From Rhizopus arrhizus (lineage: Eukaryota; Mucoromycota; Mucoromycetes; Mucorales; Rhizopodaceae), in assembly GCA_024220505.1 (NCBI GenBank), contig JAKZZE010000008.1:1860001-1924000 (forward strand): a DNA stretch of 64,000 bases. The letters run 5' to 3'. This document shows positions 1-10,425 of the stretch, piece by piece. The position numbers and the translations under genes are program-made. The notes below the pieces were generated by a model. That model was not told the DNA's origin and did not search any database. It saw only the letters and a program-made list of their open reading frames with translations. The number at the start of each line of letters is the position of its first letter. Position 1 is the stretch's first letter.

Positions 1-520
1 AATGTGTTGATAAGGAGATTAGATTCAATTGATGAAACATGTGGAGCAGAACAGGACGTCCCCTGCTTGATCTAGTAAATATTAAAAGACTCAAAAAGAA
101 AACTTACCTTCAAATGACTAAAAACCGCAGAGTTCAAAAGGTTCATGGCATAAATAAGCAAGTAGTATAGAACGATCACTACCGGTTATGAAGAGATATA
201 ACGTATAACTAGCAGTATGTAATTAAAAACGTGAGAGTACATATTTCTTATAGCGACATGTATGCTTTTGATCTGTGCTCTAGTATCTGATAAAGGTTGG
301 CCCTGAAGTCCGCTATGGCCACATAACTTGAATATATCGTCAGACCCACCTTAGATGGTTATATAAAAAAGACAATAAAATGGCTATGTTATAACAAGGG
401 CTTAATATTAATGTCTATCTAGGACATAATAGCTTTAATGAAAATAAAAAATAAAAAAATGAAAAGCGAAAAAAAAAGCACTACTTAGAAAAAATAAAAT
501 AATAGAATAAAAAAAAATGT
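1..520. other. AT-rich flank, no gene seen
   Basis: Low-complexity AT-rich DNA downstream of the broken gene that ends at 521. I see no long open frame, no RNA gene and no repeat with a recognisable boundary here. Confidence 0.5.
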
Positions 521-1627
521 TTAAACGGAAGACTTTCCAACAAAGGAAAAGGGAAGACGGGGAGAAGTAGCTTTTTCAGCAGTATTGAGTTCGACTGCTT
601 TTCTCTTTCGATCGTCAATTATTTTTGCCAAATTTTCCATCAACGCCTTTCCCATTAAGGTGACCTCCAACAGAGGAAGGAAATCCAATCTGATGTTTTT
701 TGGCTTACCCGGGAAAGGAAGCTTCTTGGTGCGGGTGATTCTGGTGACGGTCTTACCAGCAGGAACATTCATTATCAAGAGCTCGAGGTTCAGACCTAAT
801 AAAGAAAATAAAAATACGTCAATGAAAGAACATGATAAAAATAATCGTATCATGTGTGCTACTTACCCATTATTAAGAAACCAATTGTATACAGTTGGTT
901 GATTTTATGAGGGTTGACCTCGACAAGGCCGCAAAGCATAGCTCTTATTGTCCTTGGTAACTTTACCATACCATCATCGAGGTATTTATCATCGATTATT
1001 AACACATCATGCTTACCGACTTCGGCACACCCAACTTCATCAGTGATTGTTTTAAAAAGGATGTCTACCTTTGCACCTATTACTTTTCTTTCTCTGAACT
1101 CCATAGATCTACCTTCGTTTTTGCCAAGAGCAGAAGAGACACTCGTACGCTCACCCAGCTTGGCTTTTACCTCGCTTTTTTGAAAGCTCGATATACAAAT
1201 GTCCAAAGAGTATGGAGCAAATCACCCTCGGAAAAATTCATTTGTATTCAACAGTTCGCCTTCTTCAAATAAACCAGCAGCATTCATAATGGATTCTTTT
1301 ATCCAGCGCTTCTCAAAAGAATCACTAAACTTCAGCTTTTGATCCGAAGCAAATTCGTAGTAATCTGCAGCTGTTTTTAAGGTGTTGTTGTCATAAAGAT
1401 TGATACAATTTTATATCTCGTCTTGTAAATCAGGAAGTTCGACGGAGTTGTAGGTTCTTACTTCATCAGTTTCTTCGGGAGAAAAATAATTGGGCCAGAT
1501 GGGATCTGCCAAGTCAACAATATAAGACAGACAGGGATGCTCGAAAGTACTATCGTTAATTGCTTGCATTACGATGTCTTCTATAAATCTTCCACTTTTC
1601 AACCTCCATTTCCAACCAACGAAGGCT
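521..1627 (-). pseudogene. Broken 3' part of a Mucoromycota repeat-associated family protein
   Basis: Reading on the minus strand, a coding stretch starts near 1627 (LKSGRFIEDIV, then EHPCLSYIVDLADPIWPNYF), passes a segment with DLLHTLWTFVYRAF near 1230, and continues with KVDILF...CAEVGK, typical of a family I recognise as abundant in Mucorales but cannot name. The last intron (796-866) splices cleanly to a final exon 521-795 (LNLELLIMNVPAGK, ending at a stop). The middle needs at least two frame changes: near 1225, where an in-frame TGA interrupts, and near 1170. So this copy is probably a pseudogene, unless unusual introns rescue it. The D...E-x-G-K pattern resembles a PD-(D/E)XK nuclease core, but that is inference. 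Its upstream end joins directly to the inverted-repeat arm gene, making a chimera. Confidence 0.55.
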
Positions 1628-3388
1628 TTGCTTTTTTTCTCCTTCAGTTTCTCTTCAAACTCGAGAAGCTTCTCCTGTAAAATATAATAGTATCAGAAAT
1701 GTGTTTAGTCTTCTTTTTTCTCTAGATAATATACCTTCACAAACAAGAAGCCTTCCACGACAGACGGAACGTTCACCAAGTTCTCCCTTACTTCCGGAAG
1801 GAAGAACCTCTTTATTTGTACAGGGATGTACACCCCTTCATCCTTGATATCCATCATATACAAGGTGCAGCTATAGCCTATTGTTACAAAGTTTGAGTCA
1901 AAACACACATCATCTAAAGTTTCGCTCAGCGTATTCAAATATATCTTGAGATTTCAGTATGGTATTAGCTTTATCCTAGACTATGCACCAAAACAACAAT
2001 CTTAACTTTCCATACTTATAATCAAAAGAAATCTAGGAATAGTTGAGCTTATCACAAATATTAATATACCTTCTACCAGCAGGCCAAGTGAAATTGGGTT
2101 GCGAACCCCCCAAGTCGATTTGCGCATTCCACGCTGGTTTTCATCTGCTTTAGTAGCTTGACATAATCGTCCTCGTCTTGATAGATGCTACTTTGTCCTG
2201 GACGCTTCACTTCAACAAAAAAGAAGAACCTGCCCTTTACCCTTGTAACTGATTCCAAAGGCGATATCAGGCTTCCTGCCATCGTCAATTGGCGCATCAG
2301 TACTATTTAAAAGGTTAGAGTTAGCTCAGATAAACATTGTATATATAAACAGTACCAATATTATAGATGAGGGTTTTTATGTCATTTTCCCAAGAAAACG
2401 ACAACAATAAAAGGCTGCAAATGCTTTTTAATAAAAGCAGCCTCGGAATTCATGACAATATTGAAACTGCTGCGAATAAAACGGTTGCAGCAGCTTTTAA
2501 TGGTCGTTTCCATCTCGCTTGTGGCTTCCAATGAAGCATCTTCTTCTCCCTATTAACAATGTTAGAAAGTTTATATTTCACTCATTGGGAGGTTTTCAAA
2601 GGAAAGTAATATTCACTGTGACGACCTCCTTTTATTATTTGAAAGATACTTGCATCGGCAACATCCTTGCAATACAACACGGCGTTTGATGTGGCTCTGT
2701 TGATAATTAAGCCAGCATATAAATTATCGAGGATTCTTTGTCTTTCCTCCTCTTGCAAGTGTTTGAAGGCACATTTTCCCTCATCAAACTTATTCGCAGG
2801 AAAAACATAGGAGAGCGAGCTATAGGAAAGAAAGTGTCAGTTTAGCACCTCTAGATAAAATATGACAAATGTACAGTTGTTGTAAATCGCTCAAATTGTT
2901 GTTCAAAGTTGCAAGTTTGATATTTCTCTGTCTGTACTTCAAGAGATATTCGGTGACATTAATCTCTTGAATTAAGAGCTTTACATACAAAATAGTTTTT
3001 AGGGTAATTTTTCGAAGGGTAGTATTTCTGTTCTTACTTGGCTCTTTGTCTCCCACAGCATGCTTCCTTCTCCGTAAAAGTAATCCATAGTCTTTCGCTT
3101 TTTCACACCATTATCAGAAAGGGTTGAATCACTATGTTCACCTACAAATTTTAATTAATTCAAAGAACTTTTATTGACTCGCAAACAAAAAAAACAAAAA
3201 AAAAGGATTACTGGATGAACTTCTCTCTAAATCAACACGATTGAAGGTGATATTTTCAATGTTTTGAATATCACTGCAAATAATGTTGGGACTTTGACGT
3301 AGAATCCTGACATAAGTAACAGTTATAGGTCCACAGATTTTAAAGTCTTTTTTTTTAGAAAAACATTATATCTTGCTGTATTGGCCAT
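1628..3388 (-). pseudogene. Left-arm copy of spliced PD-(D/E)XK-like gene
   Basis: This is the minus-strand counterpart of the right-arm gene at 6348-8151, and the exons and frame breaks I could compare are the same. It starts with ATG at 3386-3388 and has exons containing RILRQSPNIICSDIQNIENI, YVFPANKFDEGKCAF, KPDIAFGI, VEVKRPGQ and IGYSCTLYMMDIKDEG. Unlike the right copy it does not stop after the last shared exon: at about 1627 the frame passes into the second family segment (521-1627). The identical lesions in both arms mean that they arose before the arms were duplicated, or that conversion has homogenised the arms. Confidence 0.5.
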
Positions 3389-3598
3389 TTTCGAAATATG
3401 AAAAAAGATTTAGGTGCGAAAAAAATAAAAAAATTAAATAAAAATTCATAGTTATTTATATTTTTACAGATGATCTTTTTTTTTTGGAAAACCTGTTCTC
3501 CTCTATCGTTGAAAGACCGACATCTTCTTTTTTTATTTTTGAGGGCAAAATGCGGAAATCAAAAGCATATTGTGATTATTTTGATCAAAAGAATACAT

Positions 3599-3620
3599 AT
3601 TAGGAAGCTAGCTTCCTAAT
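3599..3620. repeat. 22-bp perfect palindrome (left arm)
   Basis: The sequence reads ATTAGGAAGCT followed by its exact reverse complement, with no spacer. It lies about 210 bp upstream of the arm gene's ATG. A mirror copy is at 6116-6137. It could be a dimeric protein-binding site or a relic of a transposon end; nothing in the sequence decides between them. Confidence 0.8.
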
Positions 3621-3718
3621 AATCGTGCAAACTCTGCACACTATTAATTTTTAGGTAGGTGCTTTTCTGTTTAACCATGCCAAAAGCTGTGATTGAATGG
3701 ATGTTTATGCCGACGTCA

Positions 3719-3786
3719 ATATCGGCACCCTTTACGCACCAAAAATTCTATCAATATATTCTGCGTTCGTTTATGGTGCCGATATT
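3719..3786. repeat. Hairpin with GGTGCCGATATT stem
   Basis: AATATCGGCACC near 3719-3730 pairs with GGTGCCGATATT near 3775-3786 across a loop of about 45 bases. The same structure is mirrored in the right arm around 5950-6017. It may be the termini of a small MITE-like insertion inside the arm or a transcribed hairpin; I cannot tell which. Confidence 0.6.
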
Positions 3787-4191
3787 AACGAAAAAGATAA
3801 TTCATAGCTCTAAGTAGATTTATACAGACCCAATTATCGTTCTGCGAAGGCGTCTCTCTCGTTAGCTGCTTTGCATAGTCTATTCTACGTTATAAATAAT
3901 TTGGCAGCCAATGATACTTTTTAAATCATTACTTTATTTGTCTTTTTGCTCTTTATAAACCACTCATATTGCTTTATATACACAAAAAAATAGGGATTTT
4001 GTTTATAAAAAATAGCTTTTTTTTTTATTTAAATAAAATAATTATAACAATACATAGTATTTCTTTGCTTGTAGCGTTTTAAAAGTGTACTTGACTTACC
4101 TAATGTCACCAGAATAGTAGCATCTAATCTAAAAATACATCAATTAGTCTCGTGGAACTCAAAAAGTTGTCAAAAAAAAAAAAAAAAAAAA

Positions 4192-5005
4192 GCAAACTTA
4201 AGGATTCTAGGATTCAAAGACACAAGGACCAGGGCACTTAAAGCAAAAGAAGGAAATACATCAGTACTTAAGAGCCAAAGTAAAAACCAGGAAAGAAACA
4301 GAAAGAGGCCAAAGCAGAGCAGCATTCATCTATAATAGATGTTAAATATCGTGTATATATAATAAAAGTAATAGTACCTTTCTTTAGATAGACCATGAGA
4401 TAAAAAAAAAAGAAACGAAAAAAAAGATATCAGTCAAGCTTATACCAACAAGTAAAAGAAGAAGCAACTATAATCCTGGGAAAAAGACTTTATAAAGACT
4501 ATTTAAACCATAAAGAAAGCAGCCGATACATCTTTACTACAGTAAAAGCACTATTAGAGCTGGAATAGAATATATATAATATTAAGAACTTACCTTCTAT
4601 AAAAAAGAGAGGGGTGCTTTTTTGTAGCCTTATTTTACCAATATTACACTTATTCACTATCTATCTATATTAGAAAACAAAAACAGTTGCTTTTCATGTA
4701 GTCTGTATTTAATGGTATTCCAAAAGATAATTTATACATTGCTTGAACAAGTTTTATTACTTGTGTGCAATATCTTTAACGTGGAGGATATTTTTTTTTT
4801 CTTTTTTTTTTTTACTTGAAATAAAAAAAAAAAAGGTCGGTATCAACAAATTATAGCAGAAAAACAACTTCTTTTTTTCTCTTTTGTTTTGTTTCATGGA
4901 ATACACTAGATGACAAAGGTACAAAAGATAAAAAAGAATGCTGAAGTGTTGATCATATGTAAGTTTATATAAAAAAAATAATAACAACCAAGTCTAATGT
5001 CAGTT

Positions 5006-5041
<36 letters not shown>

Positions 5042-5530
5042 TTAGGAATTCCTAATGGGATACATTCGGATGACGAACATGAACCTCATGAGCAAATTTG
5101 TTCTTTCCAACACGATAAAACTATAAGAATATCAAACTTATAGTACTGCTTGTTGCTGAAAAGTTTTTTTTTTTTTTTGATAAAGTTGGCAATGTTAACA
5201 TCTCTAATGGCTAATGGCAAATTACACCCATGTGTAAACATAAAGTAAGTAATGCACTAATATAAGCTTAAAAACATACATTCTTTTATATTGTATGTCA
5301 TGAAAAATAATAAAGCAATCTATTTACTTGAAAAACAAAAAAATTGTGCTTGTATTTGTTAATTATAACCGCCTTGTAACAAGATGTTAACAAAGCTTCT
5401 TTTTTTTTTATATTCTTTTTAGAATATACACGTATTCTTTTGTTATAATGTAAAAGCATTTGTATTTCTATAAAATATATTTACTGTTAGATTATTGTTT
5501 TCATTTGAATAAGGAACCTTTTATTGCTAT

Positions 5531-5539
<9 letters not shown>
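4192..5539. other. Unique spacer of the inverted repeat
   Basis: This 1.35-kb AT-rich spacer separates the arms and is bounded on both sides by A/T homopolymers (A20 at 4172-4191, T30 at 5535-5564). It also contains a T-run of about 29 at 5010-5038. Open frames here are short and low-complexity, so I see no convincing gene. Both arm genes are transcribed outward, away from this spacer. Confidence 0.7.
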
Positions 5540-5565
<26 letters not shown>

Positions 5566-8128
5566 ACAACTTTTTGAGTTCCACGAGACTAATTGATGTA
5601 TTTTTAGATTAGATGCTGCTACTCTGGTGACATTAGGTAAGTCAAGTACACTTTTAAAACGCTACAAGCAAAGAAATACTATGTATTGTTATAATTATTT
5701 TATTTAAATAAAAAAAAAAGCTATTTTTTATAAACAAAATCCCTATTTTTTTGTGTATATAAAGCAATATGAGTGGTTTATAAAGAGCAAAAAGACAAAT
5801 AAAGTAATGATTTAAAAAGTATCATTGGCTGCCAAATTATTTATAACGTAGAATAGACTATGCAAAGCAGCTAACGAGAGAGACGCCTTCGCAGAACGAT
5901 AATTGGGTCTGTATAAATCTACTTAGAGCTATGAATTATCTTTTTCGTTAATATCGGCACCATAAACGAACGCAGAATATATTGATAGAATTTTTGGTGC
6001 GTAAAGGGTGCCGATATTGACGTCGGCATAAACATCCATTCAATCACAGCTTTTGGCATGGTTAAACAGAAAAGCACCTACCTAAAAATTAATAGTGTGC
6101 AGAGTTTGCACGATTATTAGGAAGCTAGCTTCCTAATATGTATTCTTTTGATCAAAATAATCACAATATGCTTTTGATTTCCGCATTTTGCCCTCAAAAA
6201 TAAAAAAAGAAGATGTCGGTCTTTCAACGATAGAGGAGAACAGGTTTTCCAAAAAAAAAAGATCATCTGTAAAAATATAAATAACTATGAATTTTTATTT
6301 AATTTTTTTATTTTTTTCGCACCTAAATCTTTTTTCATATTTCGAAAATGGCCAATACAGCAAGATATAATGTTTTTCTAAAAAAAAAGACTTTAAAATC
6401 TGTGGACCTATAACTGTTACTTATGTCAGGATTCTACGTCAAAGTCCCAACATTATTTGCAGTGATATTCAAAACATTGAAAATATCACCTTCAATCGTG
6501 TTGATTTAGAGAGAAGTTCATCCAGTAATCCTTTTTTTTTGTTTTTTTTTTGTTTGCGAGTCAATAAAAGTTCTTTGAATTAATTAAAATTTGTAGGTGA
6601 ACATAGTGATTCAACCCTTTCTGATAATGGTGTGAAAAAGCGAAAGACTATGGATTACTTTTACGGAGAAGGAAGCATGCTGTGGGAGACAAAGAGCCAA
6701 GTAAGAACAGAAATACTACCCTTCGAAAAATTACCCTAAAAACTATTTTGTATGTAAAGCTCTTAATTCAAGAGATTAATGTCACCGAATATCTCTTGAA
6801 GTACAGACAGAGAAATATCAAACTTGCAACTTTGAACAACAATTTGAGCGATTTACAACAACTGTACATTTGTCATATTTTATCTAGAGGTGCTAAACTG
6901 ACACTTTCTTTCCTATAGCTCGCTCTCCTATGTTTTTCCTGCGAATAAGTTTGATGAGGGAAAATGTGCCTTCAAACACTTGCAAGAGGAGGAAAGACAA
7001 AGAATCCTCGATAATTTATATGCTGGCTTAATTATCAACAGAGCCACATCAAACGCCGTGTTGTATTGCAAGGATGTTGCCGATGCAAGTATCTTTCAAA
7101 TAATAAAAGGAGGTCGTCACAGTGAATATTACTTTCCTTTGAAAACCTCCCAATGAGTGAAATATAAACTTTCTAACATTGTTAATAGGGAGAAGAAGAT
7201 GCTTCATTGGAAGCCACAAGCGAGATGGAAACGACCATTAAAAGCTGCTGCAACCGTTTTATTCGCAGCAGTTTCAATATTGTCATGAATTCCGAGGCTG
7301 CTTTTATTAAAAAGCATTTGCAGCCTTTTATTGTTGTCGTTTTCTTGGGAAAATGACATAAAAACCCTCATCTATAATATTGGTACTGTTTATATATACA
7401 ATGTTTATCTGAGCTAACTCTAACCTTTTAAATAGTACTGATGCGCCAATTGACGATGGCAGGAAGCCTGATATCGCCTTTGGAATCAGTTACAAGGGTA
7501 AAGGGCAGGTTCTTCTTTTTTGTTGAAGTGAAGCGTCCAGGACAAAGTAGCATCTATCAAGACGAGGACGATTATGTCAAGCTACTAAAGCAGATGAAAA
7601 CCAGCGTGGAATGCGCAAATCGACTTGGGGGGTTCGCAACCCAATTTCACTTGGCCTGCTGGTAGAAGGTATATTAATATTTGTGATAAGCTCAACTATT
7701 CCTAGATTTCTTTTGATTATAAGTATGGAAAGTTAAGATTGTTGTTTTGGTGCATAGTCTAGGATAAAGCTAATACCATACTGAAATCTCAAGATATATT
7801 TGAATACGCTGAGCGAAACTTTAGATGATGTGTGTTTTGACTCAAACTTTGTAACAATAGGCTATAGCTGCACCTTGTATATGATGGATATCAAGGATGA
7901 AGGGGTGTACATCCCTGTACAAATAAAGAGGTTCTTCCTTCCGGAAGTAAGGGAGAACTTGGTGAACGTTCCGTCTGTCGTGGAAGGCTTCTTGTTTGTG
8001 AAGGTATATTATCTAGAGAAAAAAGAAGACTAAACACATTTCTGATACTATTATATTTTACAGGAGAAGCTTCTCGAGTTTGAAGAGAAACTGAAGGAGA
8101 AAAAAAGCAAAGTCTTCGTTGATTGGAA
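5540..8128. repeat. Right arm of large inverted repeat
   Basis: This is the mirror of 1610-4191. Identity is lost just after 8128, within a coding exon (shared KVFVDW/KAFVGW region), after which the right copy terminates within 25 bases and the left copy continues. The internal 22-bp palindrome lies at 6116-6137. Confidence 0.95.
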
Positions 8129-8151
8129 GAAGGGAACGTACTATGCTAAAT
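6348..8151 (+). pseudogene. Right-arm copy of spliced PD-(D/E)XK-like gene
   Basis: Coding segments are separated by plausible introns. They begin with ATG at 6348 (MANTARYNVFL), then RILRQSPNIICSDIQNIENI, an intron 6521-6595, DSTLSDNGVKKRKTMDYFYG, an intron 6702-6918, YVFPANKFDEGKCAFKHLQ, then EEDASLEATSEMETTIKSCC, DDGRKPDIAFGISYKGKG, VEVKRPGQSSIY, IGYSCTLYMMDIKDEG and a final exon ending KKGTYYAKSE at 8151. PD...(V)EVK fits a PD-(D/E)XK nuclease core (inference). At least three joins do not keep frame: after an A9 run at about 6379, around the 7189 acceptor, and at about 7510 between KGKG and FFFVEVK. This suggests a pseudogene, or splicing I have not worked out. No function is established. 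Confidence 0.5.
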
Positions 8152-8491
8152 CAGAATGACTCTATGACTTAAGCCCCAATGCCACTTCTTTAATTATGCA
8201 AACAATATGATCTAGTACTTTATGCAACCATGATCAATTATTAAATATGTACTCATTATGTAAAATGTATATTATCCAATAATTAACTTTATAACTATGT
8301 GTAATAATTTGACTGATTGAATTTTAAGTGTTGTTAAGAGTGTTGTATAATGTAGATTTTAAAGGGACTTGGGATGATATGAGTCTTCTAGTAATCATTT
8401 ATTAAAAATCGAGGGAACTTCATTAATTAATAATATTGTTATATTTCAGGTAGGTAAAACTTTAAGATAAAGAGACAAAGTATATGAAATA
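8152..8491. other. AT-rich stretch between repeat arm and LTR
   Basis: No open frame or RNA gene is seen. It contains the sequence TGTTAAGAGTGTTG near 8332, which looks like the start of an LTR, but I could not find a matching end. Confidence 0.4.
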
Positions 8492-8893
8492 TGTTGAGAC
8501 TGTTTTAAAGGTGTTTATTCACAATAAAAATATATACAGCTATTTATACTAAATTCTAAGTTACTAAATAAATCTATTCATAACAATAACAATGACTAAA
8601 GTTTCCTTATCCATATTACACAATAATAAACATGAGTCAATACATGGTAATTCCTAGTATCACTTTACACTCTAGATGAACGGATCCTTGATCCCGTTTC
8701 CATAATTATTTCAATAATAAACAATGAACTTATAGAAGGTAACATCCCGTGTTTCAATAACATTTCCAATGTTATTCTCCTATTACGGTAATACATGACA
8801 TTTACAATATATACAGACATCTTTACAAGTATCATTATTCAAAGGGTTTATTAATATGTACAATATATAGTGATCATTAACCAGATCACCACA
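8492..8893 (-). mobile_element. Probable solo LTR
   Basis: Read on the minus strand, this 402-bp stretch begins TGTGGTGATC and ends AACAGTCTCAACA. Close to its end it has a TATA-like TATAAATAG and an AATAAA signal, the order expected in an LTR. The 4-bp sequence AATA flanks it on both sides (8488-8491 and 8894-8897), a possible target duplication. The CA end is the stronger boundary; the TG end is a best guess. No second LTR or retrotransposon coding region is visible, so it would be a solo LTR. Confidence 0.4.
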
Positions 8894-10321
8894 AATATTT
8901 GAGTTATTTTAGTTCAGTACCAATAAAATACGTCGACTATTTTATGAGTTTTTCTTGACAGGTAATCTAATATTTCGTAGCAGGCATTTGTATTTCAGAT
9001 GTAATCTAATTCGATTTGCTGCTGGTAAGAAGTGCGCGCAAATACCACACTATGGACGAAAACGGTATAATAAAATAACATTTAATATTATAAGTTTTGT
9101 CTCCTCCAACGCCTCTAGCAACCTTTCTTTAGTAGTTGTAAACATCATAAATATAGTTGAAATAAGGGAGCTGCAATATATCATTCAAAGGCGTACAATA
9201 ACTGAATGAATTCTTGGCTCCGTTTCATGGTAAATGAGCTCATTTTTTTAATAGCAAGACTCAGACAAAGTCGTTATCATTAGGTTAATTAGATCTATCA
9301 TATAGTCGTAAATGTGGGCATGTATAGATATTATGAATACTCAAAATAGAGACTCACTACATAAAAGAAACGTGAGAGAAAAATGACCATTCAATGCTGT
9401 CCTTAACTAGGATAGACAGGAACGAAATAGTAATCATACTTGACTAAATCATAGTATATTTAAATTTGCCAATATTCAGGAGTTTATTGTGATAGTATAG
9501 ATATAGCAATATAAAAGACAGTGAGATAAATAGAATGATTGCTAGAGAAGCATAACCATAAGAAGGGAATACTGAGCCCTACTTATATAAAGTTGATATT
9601 GCATGAATAAGACGGTTTGGTATTATTAATCTGAATAGCGGGTGAGAATAGCTTGAGCTTTGTTCGTACTTGATAATATAGTCGTATGTTGTTGGTATTT
9701 GAGTTAGTAATTGAGCTTGCTATTGTAAGGGAGTTTGGCATTGCGAGCAATAGATATAGTGATATTGTAGTGGCACAGGTTTGATGGGATGTTGCTAGAG
9801 GAGTTTCCTTTTGGCTAAAGGTACCATCAATTACAAAGAAGCACGCAGCATAGTTGGATATAAGCAAAGTAGAGGTACCGTCAAGATTGATGATTTCCTC
9901 ACTACCGTGCTAATTGAACCAACCAGGTCAAAGATATACAAAGACGGGTAATGAAAGTCCAACTATTAAACCGGGCGCCCTTTCGAGCGCAGTCAACCTG
10001 AAGAGCTCTCAAAAGGTCATGATCCCCCAACCTTGCATCTTTCATTTACCAGCCCTTCCCTGGAAAGGAAACCCCCTGCTGCTGTGCAATATCTTGCTGT
10101 TAATAATCTACTGTAGAGCATTCCCTTATTGACATTGATGTGGTGAGTTTTTAGAAGAAAAGTTAAAATCAGCACATCAAAGAAAAACGGTAACGTATAC
10201 GACGTACTGACGCGCGTCTTGCAAAAAGCTTACGTTACTTTTTGTAAGTGGCGTCGACAAAAATTTGCATTTGCTATTTACATACAATGCGTCATTTTTA
10301 TGGACATTAGAAACAACAGTG
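8894..10321. other. Intergenic, possible transposon relics
   Basis: No convincing gene. A minus-strand open stretch at 9583-9867 is followed on the same strand by a TATATAAG motif near 9588, reminiscent of LTR promoter DNA, but no ends could be defined. Confidence 0.3.
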
Positions 10322-10425
10322 TACAGTCGTTCCAATGCCAATAAATTTTCTCAAAGGGCGGCTTTTTTTAGAAATTTGAGCCATCTATCAATAGTGAACA
10401 ATGCTTTTATTTATTAGGGGTTTAT

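Larger units (their letters stand above)
1610..4191. repeat. Left arm of large inverted repeat
   Basis: The reverse complement of this arm matches 5540-8128 almost base for base. Paired positions sum to 9738 over 1705-3056 and to 9736 further inward, so only about two bases of indel separate the arms. Visible substitutions include two near 4114-4120 versus 5618-5624. The outer edge fades between 1627 and 1610; the inner edge is an A-run at 4172-4191. The arm holds one spliced coding unit, a 22-bp perfect palindrome and a small hairpin. Confidence 0.95.

Noticed and set aside
4757..4987. 76-residue minus-strand frame in the inverted-repeat spacer
   Set aside because: Made of Phe/Lys/Leu-rich runs from homopolymers; no motif, no splice context.
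1610..8128. Inverted repeat as an assembly fold-back artefact
   Set aside because: The arms carry real base differences and a long unique spacer, and their flanks differ; an artefact would give identical arms. Long-read confirmation is still desirable.
8955..9209. 84-residue plus-strand frame near the LTR
   Set aside because: AT-biased composition, Ile/Asn-rich, no family resemblance and uses a non-ATG start.
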